A stretch of 64,000 nucleotides of DNA from Xylanimonas ulmi (lineage in GTDB: Bacteria > Actinomycetota > Actinomycetes > Actinomycetales > Cellulomonadaceae), in NCBI RefSeq assembly GCF_004216535.1, contig NZ_SGWX01000001.1, positions 1,054,001 to 1,118,000 on the forward strand. The letters run 5' to 3'. Under the pieces are notes generated by a model, which made no database searches, was not told the DNA's origin, and worked only from the letters and a program-made list of their open reading frames with translations. Shown here one piece after another: positions 1-7,235 of the stretch (its first letter is position 1; each line of letters opens with the position of its first letter). The translations under genes were made by a program, and so were the position numbers.

Positions 1-936
1 CGCACGCGTGGAGGCCAGGACGTGCTGTGGGTGGTCGAGTGCTCCGCCACCTACGGCGCGCAGCTCGCCAACGCGGTGCGTGCCGCCGGCTTCCAGGTCG
101 TCGAGGCCGCCCGCATGAGCGCCAGGGCCAGCCGCGGGGTGGGCAAGTCCGACCCGCTCGACGCTCGTCGGATCGCCGCCGCGGTCCTTCCGCTGGAGAC
201 CAGCAGGCTGCGCCGCCTGCGTGAGGGCCAGGGCGTGCGCGCCGCACTGCGCGTCGCGATCACCGCCCGCGACACCATGTCCGGCGAGCGCACCGCGGCC
301 CTCAACACGCTGACGGCGCTGGCGCGCGTCATGGATCTGGGGATCGACGCCCGCAAGCCCTTGACCACCACCCAGGTCCTGGAGGCCTCGAGGTGGCGCA
401 CCCGGGCCGAGGACGTGGCCGCCGCGACCGCGCGCGCTGAGGCTGTCCGTCTGGCCAGACGCGTGGTCGAACTCGAGGACGACCTGACGGAGAACACCAA
501 GACCCTGACCACCCTGCTCCGCCAGAGCCCCGCCCGGGTACTGCTCGAGATGCCAGGGATCGGCCCGGTGACCGCCGCGGTCGTGATGGCGGCCTGGTCC
601 CACCCCGGGCGGCTGCGTGACGAGGCGGCCTTCGCCTCGCTCGCCGGGGTCAACCCGATCCCGGCGTCCTCCGGGAACACGGTGCGCCATCGGCTCAACC
701 GCGGGGGCGACCGCCGCCTGAACCAGGCGCTGCACATGGCCGTGGTCGTCCGCATGCGCTGGGACACCGAGACCAAGGCCTACGTCGAGCGGCGCACCGC
801 CGAAGGCCGCACCAAACGCGAGTTCCGCCGCAACCTCAAGCGATACCTCGCCCGCCAGGTCTACCGCGCACTCACCACCGCGTCCCGAACGCCAGCTCCA
901 ACGCTGACCCCTGCCGCCCCGACTTGCGGAACATAG
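1..936 (+). CDS. IS110-family transposase (partial, N-terminus outside window)
   Basis: The reading frame is open from base 1 and lacks only the start codon and the first part of the DEDD (RuvC-like) domain, compared with the 366-residue copy at 2654-3754. The visible part has the second acidic motif (VVECSATYG), the KSDPLDARRIA motif that supplies two more acidic residues, a helical middle, and the C-terminal Transposase_20 region with GIGPVTAAV and the PASSGNT segment that carries the presumed catalytic serine. IS110 enzymes recombine DNA under guidance of a bridge RNA encoded in the element's own non-coding end, which here would lie upstream of the window. The coding frame looks intact. 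It differs from copy 2 by only a few residues (for example GFQ against GYE). Confidence 0.9.
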   Translation, partial: RTRGGQDVLWVVECSATYGAQLANAVRAAGFQVVEAARMSARASRGVGKSDPLDARRIAAAVLPLETSRLRRLREGQGVRAALRVAITARDTMSGERTAALNTLTALARVMDLGIDARKPLTTTQVLEASRWRTRAEDVAAATARAEAVRLARRVVELEDDLTENTKTLTTLLRQSPARVLLEMPGIGPVTAAVVMAAWSHPGRLRDEAAFASLAGVNPIPASSGNTVRHRLNRGGDRRLNQALHMAVVVRMRWDTETKAYVERRTAEGRTKREFRRNLKRYLARQVYRALTTASRTPAPTLTPAAPTCGT

Positions 937-941
937 AAGAA
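1..941 (+). mobile_element. IS110-family element, copy 1 (left part outside window)
   Basis: This is the 3' part of an IS110-type element cut by the window edge. It is nearly identical to the copy at 2649-4067 but lies in the opposite orientation, so the two face each other across the IS481-type element at 942-2648. Its 3' end, a few bases after the transposase stop, abuts the outermost repeat of that element. IS110 elements have no ordinary terminal inverted repeats, so the boundary given here is inferred from where the IS481-type repeats begin. Confidence 0.85.
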
Positions 942-1012
942 TCTCAGGACATCGTGGACGAATGTGTCTCAAGACATCGTGCACATTCGTGTGTCTCAGG
1001 ACTTCGTGGGCG
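942..1012. repeat. Left-end iterons of the IS481-type element
   Basis: Three direct copies of a 19-bp motif begin at 942, 967 and 994 (tctcaggacatcgtggacg, tctcaagacatcgtgcaca, tctcaggacttcgtgggcg), spaced 25 and 27 bp apart. The transposase stop codon lies inside the innermost copy. They are probably transposase-binding sites. Confidence 0.8.
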
Positions 1013-2555
1013 GTTGGCGGGGGCCGTGCCAGGTTCCGGTCTGGGTGGGTCTGGCGTAGCGGTAGATCTCGGCGCCTGTGGTGTCGGTGATCGTGACGGT
1101 GTCCTGGCTCCAGGCGAGGGTGACCTTCTGCCCTTGGCGTGTGGTGGAGGCGTAGAACTTGCAGCCGAGCGCGCCGACGTATCCGCCCTTGGAGACGGTG
1201 CGTTCGACGGCGTCGGGTGCGCCGGCGGTCGGGGTCTGGGGGATGCTGGCGAGGGGGAACCCGTCCGGGTTGCGGGGGCCGTAGTACCAGCCCGTCGACG
1301 TCGGGCGCGGGTAGTGGGTCAGGGACTCGCCGTCGTGGGTGAGGAACTCGATGGTCGAGGTGTTCCAGACGACGCGCACGCTCTGGCCGGCGCGGTCGGT
1401 CGAGATGTAGAACAGGCAGCCCAGCATCGTGACCTGCCCGTTCGTGCGGACTCGGGCGTCTGCGGCGCCCTCGGGGCCGGGGCGGGTCAGGCGTGGGCGG
1501 CGCACGGGCGAGGCGGCCGGGCCTGGTGCTGGTGGGTTCGGGTCGATGGTCGACGGGCTGATGACCGCAGGGGGCCGGGCCGCTCGGGGCGGGACGGGCG
1601 GCATCCGCGGTTGCGGGGTCGGCTCCGGCGCTGGGGCGGTGGCGGCCCACGCCTCGGCCGGGGTGAGGCCGTCGATCGCCTGGTGGGCGCGCTCGTGGTT
1701 GTAGTAGGCGTCGAACTCGTCGACGAGCGCCTGCAGACCGGCGATCGTCTTCGCAGGTGGGCGTGCGTTGAGCCACTTCTGCAGGGTCTGGTGGAAGCGT
1801 TCGTTCTTGCCCTGGGTCGTGGGCTTGTCCGGCTTCCCGGTGATCGGCTTGACCCCGAGATCGATCAGGTAGTCGACGAGCTTGCCGGTGAACCCGCGCC
1901 GGGTGGGGCCCGACGCGAGCCCGTTGTCCGAGAGCAGGCGTTGCGGGACGCCCCAGCGGCGGATCGCGGTCGAGACGACTTGCACGGCGGCCTTCGCCGT
2001 CTCCCCGTCGGCGACGAGGGTTCCCACAGCCATGCGGGAGTGGTCGTCGATGACCTGATGGACCGCGACCGTGGTCCCGTCCGCCAGGGACCAGGTGAAC
2101 GCGTCGATCTGCCAGCAGCAGTTCGGGGCCGGGTAGACGAACCTGCGGTTCGCCGCCCTCGGCCGCTTACGCGGCTCCGGCCTGGAGACTCCTGCGGCAG
2201 CGAACGCGCGAGCCAGCGTGGCGCGTGACGGCGGGTTCAGGCCCTGCCGGCGCATCCGCGCCCGCACCGACAGCGGGCCGGCGTCCAGGCCCTGCTCGAC
2301 GAGCCAGGCGCGTACCGCGATCGCGTGCTCGACAACGCCCTCGTCGGTGCGTGTCGGGCTCGCGTGCGGCCGTCGTGAGCCCGGCTCGGTGGCTCCGACC
2401 GGCCCTACCTCAAGAGCCAACCGCCGGATCTTGTAGAACACCGACCGGCTGATCTCGTGCCGCTCGCAGAAGCGCGTCACCGCCCCCCGCTCGGCGTCTT
2501 CGGGCCAGTTCGCGATCGCCCACCGCACGTCCGCGGGCACGTGATTGAAGTCCAT
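996..2555 (-). CDS. IS481-type DDE transposase with duplicated C-terminal domain
   Basis: About 519 residues. The protein starts with a helix-turn-helix region (CERHEISRSVFYKIRR). A second DNA-binding stretch follows, then an rve-type DDE core with the acidic residues in CWQIDAFTW, RLLSDNGLAS and GKNERFHQT. After the core comes YYNHERAHQAIDGLTPAEAW, typical of IS481/IS3-like enzymes. An unusual feature is the long proline-rich linker followed by two similar ~60-residue repeats (LFYISTDRAGQSVRVVW and KFYASTTRQGQKVTLAW), each ending in a YPRP/YARP-type motif. I chose the ATG at 2555; a GTG at 2570 is an in-frame alternative. The gene fills the element between its iterated ends. Confidence 0.88.
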   Translation of the reverse strand: MDFNHVPADVRWAIANWPEDAERGAVTRFCERHEISRSVFYKIRRLALEVGPVGATEPGSRRPHASPTRTDEGVVEHAIAVRAWLVEQGLDAGPLSVRARMRRQGLNPPSRATLARAFAAAGVSRPEPRKRPRAANRRFVYPAPNCCWQIDAFTWSLADGTTVAVHQVIDDHSRMAVGTLVADGETAKAAVQVVSTAIRRWGVPQRLLSDNGLASGPTRRGFTGKLVDYLIDLGVKPITGKPDKPTTQGKNERFHQTLQKWLNARPPAKTIAGLQALVDEFDAYYNHERAHQAIDGLTPAEAWAATAPAPEPTPQPRMPPVPPRAARPPAVISPSTIDPNPPAPGPAASPVRRPRLTRPGPEGAADARVRTNGQVTMLGCLFYISTDRAGQSVRVVWNTSTIEFLTHDGESLTHYPRPTSTGWYYGPRNPDGFPLASIPQTPTAGAPDAVERTVSKGGYVGALGCKFYASTTRQGQKVTLAWSQDTVTITDTTGAEIYRYARPTQTGTWHGPRQPPTKS

Positions 2556-2580
2556 GCCCGAGACGACCACACGACCGATG

Positions 2581-2648
2581 TGTCCACGATGTCCCGAGAC
2601 AGACTGTGCACGATGTCATGAGACAGAACCGTCCACGATGTCCTGAGA
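2581..2648. repeat. Right-end iterons of the IS481-type element
   Basis: Three copies of the end motif in inverted orientation relative to the left end lie at 2581-2599, 2605-2623 and 2630-2648 (tgtccacgatgtcccgaga, tgtgcacgatgtcatgaga, cgtccacgatgtcctgaga). Together with 942-1012 they form the element's terminal inverted arrays. Confidence 0.8.
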
Positions 2649-2653
2649 TTCTT

Positions 2654-3754
2654 CTATGTTCCGCAAGTCGGGGCGGCAGGGGCGAGCGTTGGAACTGGCG
2701 TTCGGGACGCGGTGGTGAGTGCGCGGTAGACCTGGCGGGCGAGGTATCGCTTGAGGTTGCGGCGGAACTCGCGTTTGGTGCGGCCTTCGGCGGTGCGCCG
2801 CTCGACGTAGGCCTTGGTCTCGGTGTCCCAGCGCATGCGGACGACCACGGCCATGTGCAGCGCCTGGTTCAGGCGGCGGTCGCCCCCGCGGTTGAGCCGA
2901 TGGCGCACCGTGTTCCCGGAGGACGCCGGGATCGGGTTGACCCCGGCGAGCGAGGCGAAGGCCGCCTCGTCACGCAGCCGCCCGGGGTGGGACCAGGCCG
3001 CCATCACGACCGCGGCGGTCACCGGGCCGATCCCTGGCATCTCGAGCAGTACCCGGGCGGGGCTCTGGCGGAGCAGGGTGGTCAGGGTCTTGGTGTTCTC
3101 CGTCAGGTCGTCCTCGAGTTCGACCACGCGTCTGGCGAGACGGACAGCCTCAGCGCGCGCGGTCGCGGCGGCCACGTCCTCGGCCCGGGTGCGCCACCTC
3201 GAGGCCTCCAGGACCTGGGTGGTGGTCAAGGGCTTGCGGGCGTCGATCCCCAGATCCATGACGCGCGCCAGCGCCGTCAGCGTGTTGAGGGCCGCGGTGC
3301 GCTCGCCGGACATGGTGTCGCGGGCGGTGATCGCGACGCGCAGTGCGGCGCGCACGCCCTGGCCCTCACGCAGGCGGCGCAGCCTGCTGGTCTCCAGCGG
3401 AAGGACCGCGGCGGCGATCCGACGAGCGTCGAGCGGGTCGGACTTGCCCACCCCGCGGCTGGCCCTGGCGCTCATGCGGGCGGCCTCGACGACCTCGTAG
3501 CCGGCGGCACGCACCGCGTTGGCGAGCTGCGCGCCGTAGGTGGCGGAGCACTCGACCACCCACAGCACGTCCTGGCCTCCACGCGTGCGGCGGCCAGCCC
3601 ACGCGATCGCGCGGCCGATCCCGGCGGTCGTGGTGGGGAACTCCCCATCGTCGACGACCTCGCCGACCGGCGCCGCGAGGATCGACAAGGCGTGATTCTT
3701 GGCGTGGGTGTCCACGCCGATGACGAACGGATGAGCGTGCGCAACGATAGTCAC
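2654..3754 (-). CDS. IS110-family transposase (bridge-RNA-guided recombinase)
   Basis: A complete protein of 366 residues. The N-terminal DEDD domain shows VIGVDTHAKNH (first Asp), VVECSATYG (Glu) and KSDPLDARRIA (two Asp). A coiled-coil-rich middle precedes the C-terminal Transposase_20 domain with MPGIGPVTAAVVMAAW and PASSGNTVRH, whose serine is the expected nucleophile. The GTG at 3754 is chosen because it matches the start of the paralogue at 12954 (both read MTIVAHAHP). A reading frame continues further upstream but there it runs through the conserved non-coding RNA region. The gene is nearly identical to copy 1 and roughly three-quarters similar by eye to the broken copy 3. Confidence 0.92.
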   Translation of the reverse strand: MTIVAHAHPFVIGVDTHAKNHALSILAAPVGEVVDDGEFPTTTAGIGRAIAWAGRRTRGGQDVLWVVECSATYGAQLANAVRAAGYEVVEAARMSARASRGVGKSDPLDARRIAAAVLPLETSRLRRLREGQGVRAALRVAITARDTMSGERTAALNTLTALARVMDLGIDARKPLTTTQVLEASRWRTRAEDVAAATARAEAVRLARRVVELEDDLTENTKTLTTLLRQSPARVLLEMPGIGPVTAAVVMAAWSHPGRLRDEAAFASLAGVNPIPASSGNTVRHRLNRGGDRRLNQALHMAVVVRMRWDTETKAYVERRTAEGRTKREFRRNLKRYLARQVYRALTTASRTPVPTLAPAAPTCGT

Positions 3755-4067
3755 GACGGTCGGTGTCCTTCCTCGTTCCGGAACGGTCCGGCCGTCGATG
3801 GCCGGCGCCGGTCCGGGAGGAAGTCGCTTCAGGGCAGGTCTGTGATGAGTCACGGCACCCGCGTCACCGCAGGGGTCGGACAGTCTTCTGATCAAGCCAC
3901 CAAGGCGGGCCGGAACGGCGTCGGCCACCCAGCCCAGGCGGACAGATCTCAGGAAGGGCACTCCTCGCGGAGGCCAGACATCACAAGAGTCACGCCCGAG
4001 CCAGACGACCGACGCCATCCTCAGCAGCCAGTCCCAGACCAGCCACCCGAAGACTCACAGACTTCAC
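3755..4067 (-). ncRNA. Candidate IS110 bridge RNA region
   Basis: The 313 bp upstream of the transposase have no convincing coding function, yet several blocks are strongly conserved with the same place in copy 3 (12955-13267). Examples are gggtcggacag, cttctgatcaagccacc and a block around cgccatcctcagcagccagt. The interior between the blocks is more variable. IS110-group elements are known to encode a structured bridge RNA in this end that pairs with donor and target DNA. The assignment rests on position, length and block conservation; I have not folded it. Confidence 0.55.
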
Positions 4068-4081
4068 AACCGCCCGCAGCC

Positions 4082-4104
4082 ACCACCTAAAGTGCGCCAG
4101 AGCC
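4082..4104. repeat. Isolated ISL3-type terminal repeat
   Basis: This matches 22 of 23 bp of the terminal inverted repeat of the ISL3 element at 33158-34826 (the exact repeat copy is at 34804-34826). No ISL3 transposase is attached here. It is probably the surviving end of an ISL3 element truncated by the neighbouring IS110 insertion. Confidence 0.7.
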
Positions 4105-4186
4105 GCAGACCGTACAGACCCAGGAGCAGCAGTGAGCGAGGTAGCGTGCTCCGGTGATTCCTGCGTCGGCAAACGAACGGCGTCCC

Positions 4187-4678
4187 ATGGTCCGAGCCGC
4201 GACCTCGGACGATCTAGACGCAGTCCTCGACGTCGGGGCGCGGAGCTGGGATGCCACGTACACGTCCCTTGCCGGGGCTGAATATGTCCGCCGCGGGCTT
4301 GCGCTGTGGTGGAAGAGGCACGACATGCTGTCTGCGATCGTTGCTGGCCGCGTATGTGTGGTCGAGTCAGACGGGCGAGTCGTTGGGATGTTGCTCGGCG
4401 TCGTCGATGACGAGGTGTTGGACGTCTGGAAGCTCTACGTGGCCCCGGAAGCTCAGCGGGCAGGCGCGGGGTCGGCGCTGCTGCGAGCAGCGATCTCTCA
4501 GCACCGCGGCGATGTCCGCGCGGTTCGTCTCGCGTACAAGGACGGCAACGTCCGAGCGCGCGACTTCTACACAGGTCACGGTTTCGTTGAGACTCACCGA
4601 GGCCCTGATGACATCGGTGGTCCGGCCAACGTCTGGATGGCCCTGGACCTCGAGCGAGCCAGCACAGCACCCGCGTGA
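4187..4678 (+). CDS. GNAT-family N-acetyltransferase
   Basis: A 163-residue cytosolic protein with the GNAT fold in the usual order: N-terminal RAATSDDLDAVLDVGARSW, central GRVVGMLLGVVDDEVLDVW, the acetyl-CoA-binding motif A (LYVAPEAQRAGAGSALL), and a C-terminal motif B (NVRARDFYTGHGFVET). It would transfer an acetyl group from acetyl-CoA to an unknown amine substrate. I chose the ATG at 4187 because the family homology begins there; an in-frame GTG at 4154 is possible. It sits just beyond the IS nest and is not obviously part of an operon. The chemistry is clear from the fold, the substrate is not. Confidence 0.85.
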   Translation: MVRAATSDDLDAVLDVGARSWDATYTSLAGAEYVRRGLALWWKRHDMLSAIVAGRVCVVESDGRVVGMLLGVVDDEVLDVWKLYVAPEAQRAGAGSALLRAAISQHRGDVRAVRLAYKDGNVRARDFYTGHGFVETHRGPDDIGGPANVWMALDLERASTAPA

Positions 4679-5141
4679 TCCCTAGGTTTCGAAACGTCCA
4701 GAACTCGATTCTGGCGCGCCTCAGAATCGGTCGTTTGTTGGCAGAGCTCCGGGCCCTCGCCGCTGCGTAGGAACGCCGGTCAGCGTCGGGCGACGGCGCT
4801 GGCCCACACCCATGCCGAGTCCTTGCGCCCGTGCTTGTCGATGAACTCGACGTGGACTGCCCTTCGCGTCCAGGCGATCGCGTCGGCGTCGGTCTCAAAT
4901 CGATCCCGCGCACGGTCACCAGCCCGCGCCTGCACAGGCAGGTGGCGGAGGAACCGAAGGTCGGGCGCACCCCGCCAGTCCCGATCGACGTTCACGCCGA
5001 CGACGACGTCGACGACGCACTCAAGGTCCTACGCCTGAAGATGACCGCCGGCAGCCGCCGACGCCCGGACGCTCATCTTGAGCGGGGTCTCCTGCAGCCT
5101 CGGATTACGGCATCAGAGGACGTCCTGCGCGCTGCACCCGT
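4679..5141. other. 463-bp gap with degraded coding traces
   Basis: Only short, uncertain reading frames are present. The best is the minus-strand frame at 4780-4995 (listed separately). On the plus strand, the stretch just before 5142 reads [14 protein letters not shown] in frame with the SDR gene and resembles a scrambled cofactor-binding motif. I see no clear promoter or terminator. Confidence 0.4.
4780..4995 (-). CDS. Small hypothetical protein (uncertain)
   Basis: A 71-residue frame. Its second half (ETDADAIAWTRRAVHVEFI then KHGRKDSAWVWASA) has the amphipathic composition and codon use of a real actinobacterial protein. The first half is arginine-rich and may be read-through of unrelated DNA. 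No domain is recognised. It lies alone in a region of degraded sequence, so it may be the remnant of a longer gene. Confidence 0.3.
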   Translation of the reverse strand: MNVDRDWRGAPDLRFLRHLPVQARAGDRARDRFETDADAIAWTRRAVHVEFIDKHGRKDSAWVWASAVARR

Positions 5142-5855
5142 GTGCTGACCGGCGAGGGTGCCCGTGTGATCGCCGTCGCCCGCAACGCTCCCGGCGACGG
5201 CGTGCTGCCGGAGGGCGCGGAGTTCGCTGCCGCCGACCTGGCCGACCCGGCAGCCGCCGCCCGCCTTGTGCAACGGGCGCTTGACCGGCATGGGCGCATC
5301 GACGGGTTGGTGAACAACGCCGCCCTGTTCGACACCCGCGACTCGTTCGCCGCTATCGAGGACGAGCTGTGGGCTGCGACGTTCGAGGTGAACCTGTTCG
5401 CCGTCGCCAGGCTCACCAGGATGGTGATCCCTGTCATGCGGGAGAACGTGGCGGGTGCGAGCATCGTTCATCTCGGCAGTGAGGCTGCCCGGATGCCCGA
5501 TCCGACCATGGCTGCGTATGCGGCGTCGAAGGCGGCGGTGCTGTCGTTGTCGAAGTCCCTGGCGATCGAGCTCGGTGCGTCGGGTGTCCGTTCGAACGTC
5601 GTCTCGCCCGGCCCGACCCGCACCACGCTGTTCGACGCGCCCGGCGGGTTCGCCGATCAGCTCGCCGCCCGCTTCGGCACCGACCCGGATGCCGCAGTCG
5701 ACCGGTTCATCCGGGAGGAGCGGCGCCTGCCGACCGGCAGGATCGGGCGGCCTGAGGACGTCGCCGGCGTGATCGCCTACCTCCTCTCGCCGAGAGCGAC
5801 GCAGGTGACTGGTGCGGAGTGGTCGGTCGACGGCGGCGCACTGCGCCAGATCTGA
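5142..5855 (+). pseudogene. SDR-family oxidoreductase, 5'-truncated
   Basis: The protein has the short-chain dehydrogenase core: the LVNNAALFD segment (NNA motif), the IVHLGSEAA strand leading to the catalytic Ser region, the YAASKAAV motif (Tyr and Lys of the catalytic YxxxK), [12 protein letters not shown], and the C-terminal [11 protein letters not shown]. What is missing is the N-terminal TGxxxGIG cofactor-binding loop. The frame opens at [13 protein letters not shown], the strand after that loop, and the preceding in-frame bases only vaguely resemble it (DYGIRGRPA). A protein made from the GTG at 5142 should not bind NAD(P) normally. It is followed 15 bp later by the hydrolase gene. Truncation by a past rearrangement is the best explanation. 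Confidence 0.75.
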
Positions 5856-5870
5856 CAGGGCAGGCGCAGC

Positions 5871-6641
5871 ATGACCACGATCACCGCCCTCGAGACGGCC
5901 TTCACGAGCACTGTCGCGTCTGACGGCACGCAGGTGCCGATCCTGACCCACCGCCCGAGCACGTCGTTGGGTCTGCTCGTGTGGGCGCACGGCGGCTCCT
6001 GGCAGCACGGCTCCGCTGCGGCCTGGGCGCCCGTGACCGCCGCGCTCGCCGCGCACTCCGGGTGGGCGCTCGCGTCGGTGGACTACCGCCTCGCGCCCGC
6101 GCACCGGTTCCCGGCCGCGGTGCTCGACATGCTCGCCGCGATCGAGTGGGCACAAGCCCACGCCGGAAACCTGCCGATCGTCATCGGCGGCGACAGCGCC
6201 GGCGGAACGATCGCCGCAATCGCCGCGATCGCGCGGCGCGACGCCGGCGGCCCGGTGCCGCCGCAACTTCTGGCGTATCCGCCACTCGACCCGAGCTGCG
6301 CCCGCCCCTCCTACACCGCCGTGCGGGGTGCTTTCCCGAATGCTGCGCAGCTGCGAGCCGCGTGGCGGTCGTGGCTCGACACCAGGACCCCGGATGCCCC
6401 GTGCCCGCCGGCACCACTCGAAGTACCGAGTCTGGCCGGGCTGGGACCGGTCGTGCTGGTGGTCGGCGAGGACGATCCGGTGCGCGACGACGTGACCGCC
6501 TACGCCGAACGGCTTCGAACCGGTGCGGTGCCGACCACCCTGCACCTGCTGCCGGGTGTGCCGCACGCCGACCTGCTGAACCCGGCCGGCACCGTTCTCC
6601 AGGCGGTCACCGCCGCGCTGAACGAACCCTCCGCTGTGTGA
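5871..6641 (+). CDS. Alpha/beta hydrolase, hormone-sensitive-lipase type esterase
   Basis: 256 residues. The HSL-type oxyanion motif is seen as WAHGGSW, the nucleophile elbow as GGDSAGG (Ser), and a YRLAPAHRFPAAV segment between them is typical of the family. VVGEDDPVRDD supplies the catalytic Asp and GVPHADLL the His. It would hydrolyse a small ester or lactone in the cytosol. No signal peptide is visible. The start ATG follows the broken SDR gene after a purine-rich stretch, and the next gene begins 63 bp downstream, so SDR, hydrolase, unknown protein and luciferase-like gene probably formed one operon. Confidence 0.88.
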   Translation: MTTITALETAFTSTVASDGTQVPILTHRPSTSLGLLVWAHGGSWQHGSAAAWAPVTAALAAHSGWALASVDYRLAPAHRFPAAVLDMLAAIEWAQAHAGNLPIVIGGDSAGGTIAAIAAIARRDAGGPVPPQLLAYPPLDPSCARPSYTAVRGAFPNAAQLRAAWRSWLDTRTPDAPCPPAPLEVPSLAGLGPVVLVVGEDDPVRDDVTAYAERLRTGAVPTTLHLLPGVPHADLLNPAGTVLQAVTAALNEPSAV

Positions 6642-6704
6642 ACCAAACCGATTCGTGGCGCCCGCTGCGGATCAACTCGCGAAGCATCTGGAAGGAACCC
6701 AGCC

Positions 6705-7235
6705 ATGACCACCAACACCACTGCCGCGCCGGCACCGCTGGAGGCATTGACCCGGCACTTCATCGATCTGCGCGACGGAAACCACTTCGGCCATATCACC
6801 CGAGCCGGCAAGGAGTCCGTGTTCGCCGAGGCCGTACAACTCCTCGACTCCTCCGCCCGGCGAGTCCTGGCGGAGTTCAACGAGCACCTGCTCGCGGGCA
6901 GCGGGAAGATCCACGCCACCGGTCTCCACCGCGATCAGCGGGGCGGGCTGATCGCGTCCTGGCTGCTGACCTGGCCCGAGCAGCGGGCCGCGAGCATTGC
7001 CCCGATCAGCCTCATCGCTACCTACGGGGCGGGGTTCCATCACCCGCACCTGCGCGGCGCGACCCTCGGCGAGTGGCCGCTGAACGTGGCCGAGCCCGCC
7101 CATGCCGAGGAGCTCGTGCCGGTGCTGCGCACCATCGCCGGAGGTGACATCCACAATCTCGTGTTCCAGGTCGGTGGCGACTGGCGCCTCGTGCCCGGCG
7201 TCCACCCGGCCGCAGAGCAGGTGGCAACGGCATGA
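6705..7235 (+). CDS. Conserved-looking protein of unknown function
   Basis: 176 residues, soluble, no signal peptide or membrane segment. I do not recognise a domain. The ATG at 6705 follows a good ribosome-binding site (gaaggaa). Visible features are LTRHFIDLRDGNHFGHI near the start, an aromatic/His-rich centre (TYGAGFHHPHL) and HNLVFQVGGDWRLVPG near the end. It overlaps the following luciferase-like gene by 4 bp (ATGA), which suggests translational coupling and a shared role, perhaps a partner or dehydrase for the flavin-dependent reaction. That function is only inferred from context. Confidence 0.75.
   Translation: MTTNTTAAPAPLEALTRHFIDLRDGNHFGHITRAGKESVFAEAVQLLDSSARRVLAEFNEHLLAGSGKIHATGLHRDQRGGLIASWLLTWPEQRAASIAPISLIATYGAGFHHPHLRGATLGEWPLNVAEPAHAEELVPVLRTIAGGDIHNLVFQVGGDWRLVPGVHPAAEQVATA

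Larger units (their letters stand above)
942..2648 (-). mobile_element. IS481-type insertion sequence with iterated ends
   Basis: The element has one transposase gene on the minus strand, bounded by inverted arrays of a roughly 19-bp repeat (consensus tctcaggacatcgtgga). There are three copies at each end. Both outermost repeats directly abut the 3' ends of inverted IS110 copies, so any target duplication of this element is hidden. Confidence 0.8.
2649..4067 (-). mobile_element. IS110-family element, copy 2 (complete)
   Basis: A complete element with the transposase gene at 2654-3754 and about 313 bp of non-coding 5' DNA up to 4067. The 5' boundary comes from comparison with the related copy at 11849-13267 and the relic at 7935-7974, which share the motif gactcacag near the end. 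It lies between the IS481-type element and an isolated ISL3 end (4082-4104). Confidence 0.8.

Noticed and set aside
2606-4090. Long plus-strand frame across IS110 copy 2
   Set aside because: It is the antisense of the transposase and bridge-RNA region. High GC content keeps antisense frames open, and the protein has no domain. The same holds for the plus-strand frame 924-2228 against the IS481-type transposase.
4831-5148. Plus-strand frame with an S21-ribosomal-protein-like stretch (DVHADDDVDDALKVLRLK)
   Set aside because: The likeness is limited to a dozen residues, the rest is arginine-rich without pattern, and the frame has no ribosome-binding site.
5073-6566. 497-codon minus-strand frame opposite the SDR and hydrolase genes
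   Set aside because: The plus-strand genes have clear catalytic motifs. The antisense product is low in complexity.
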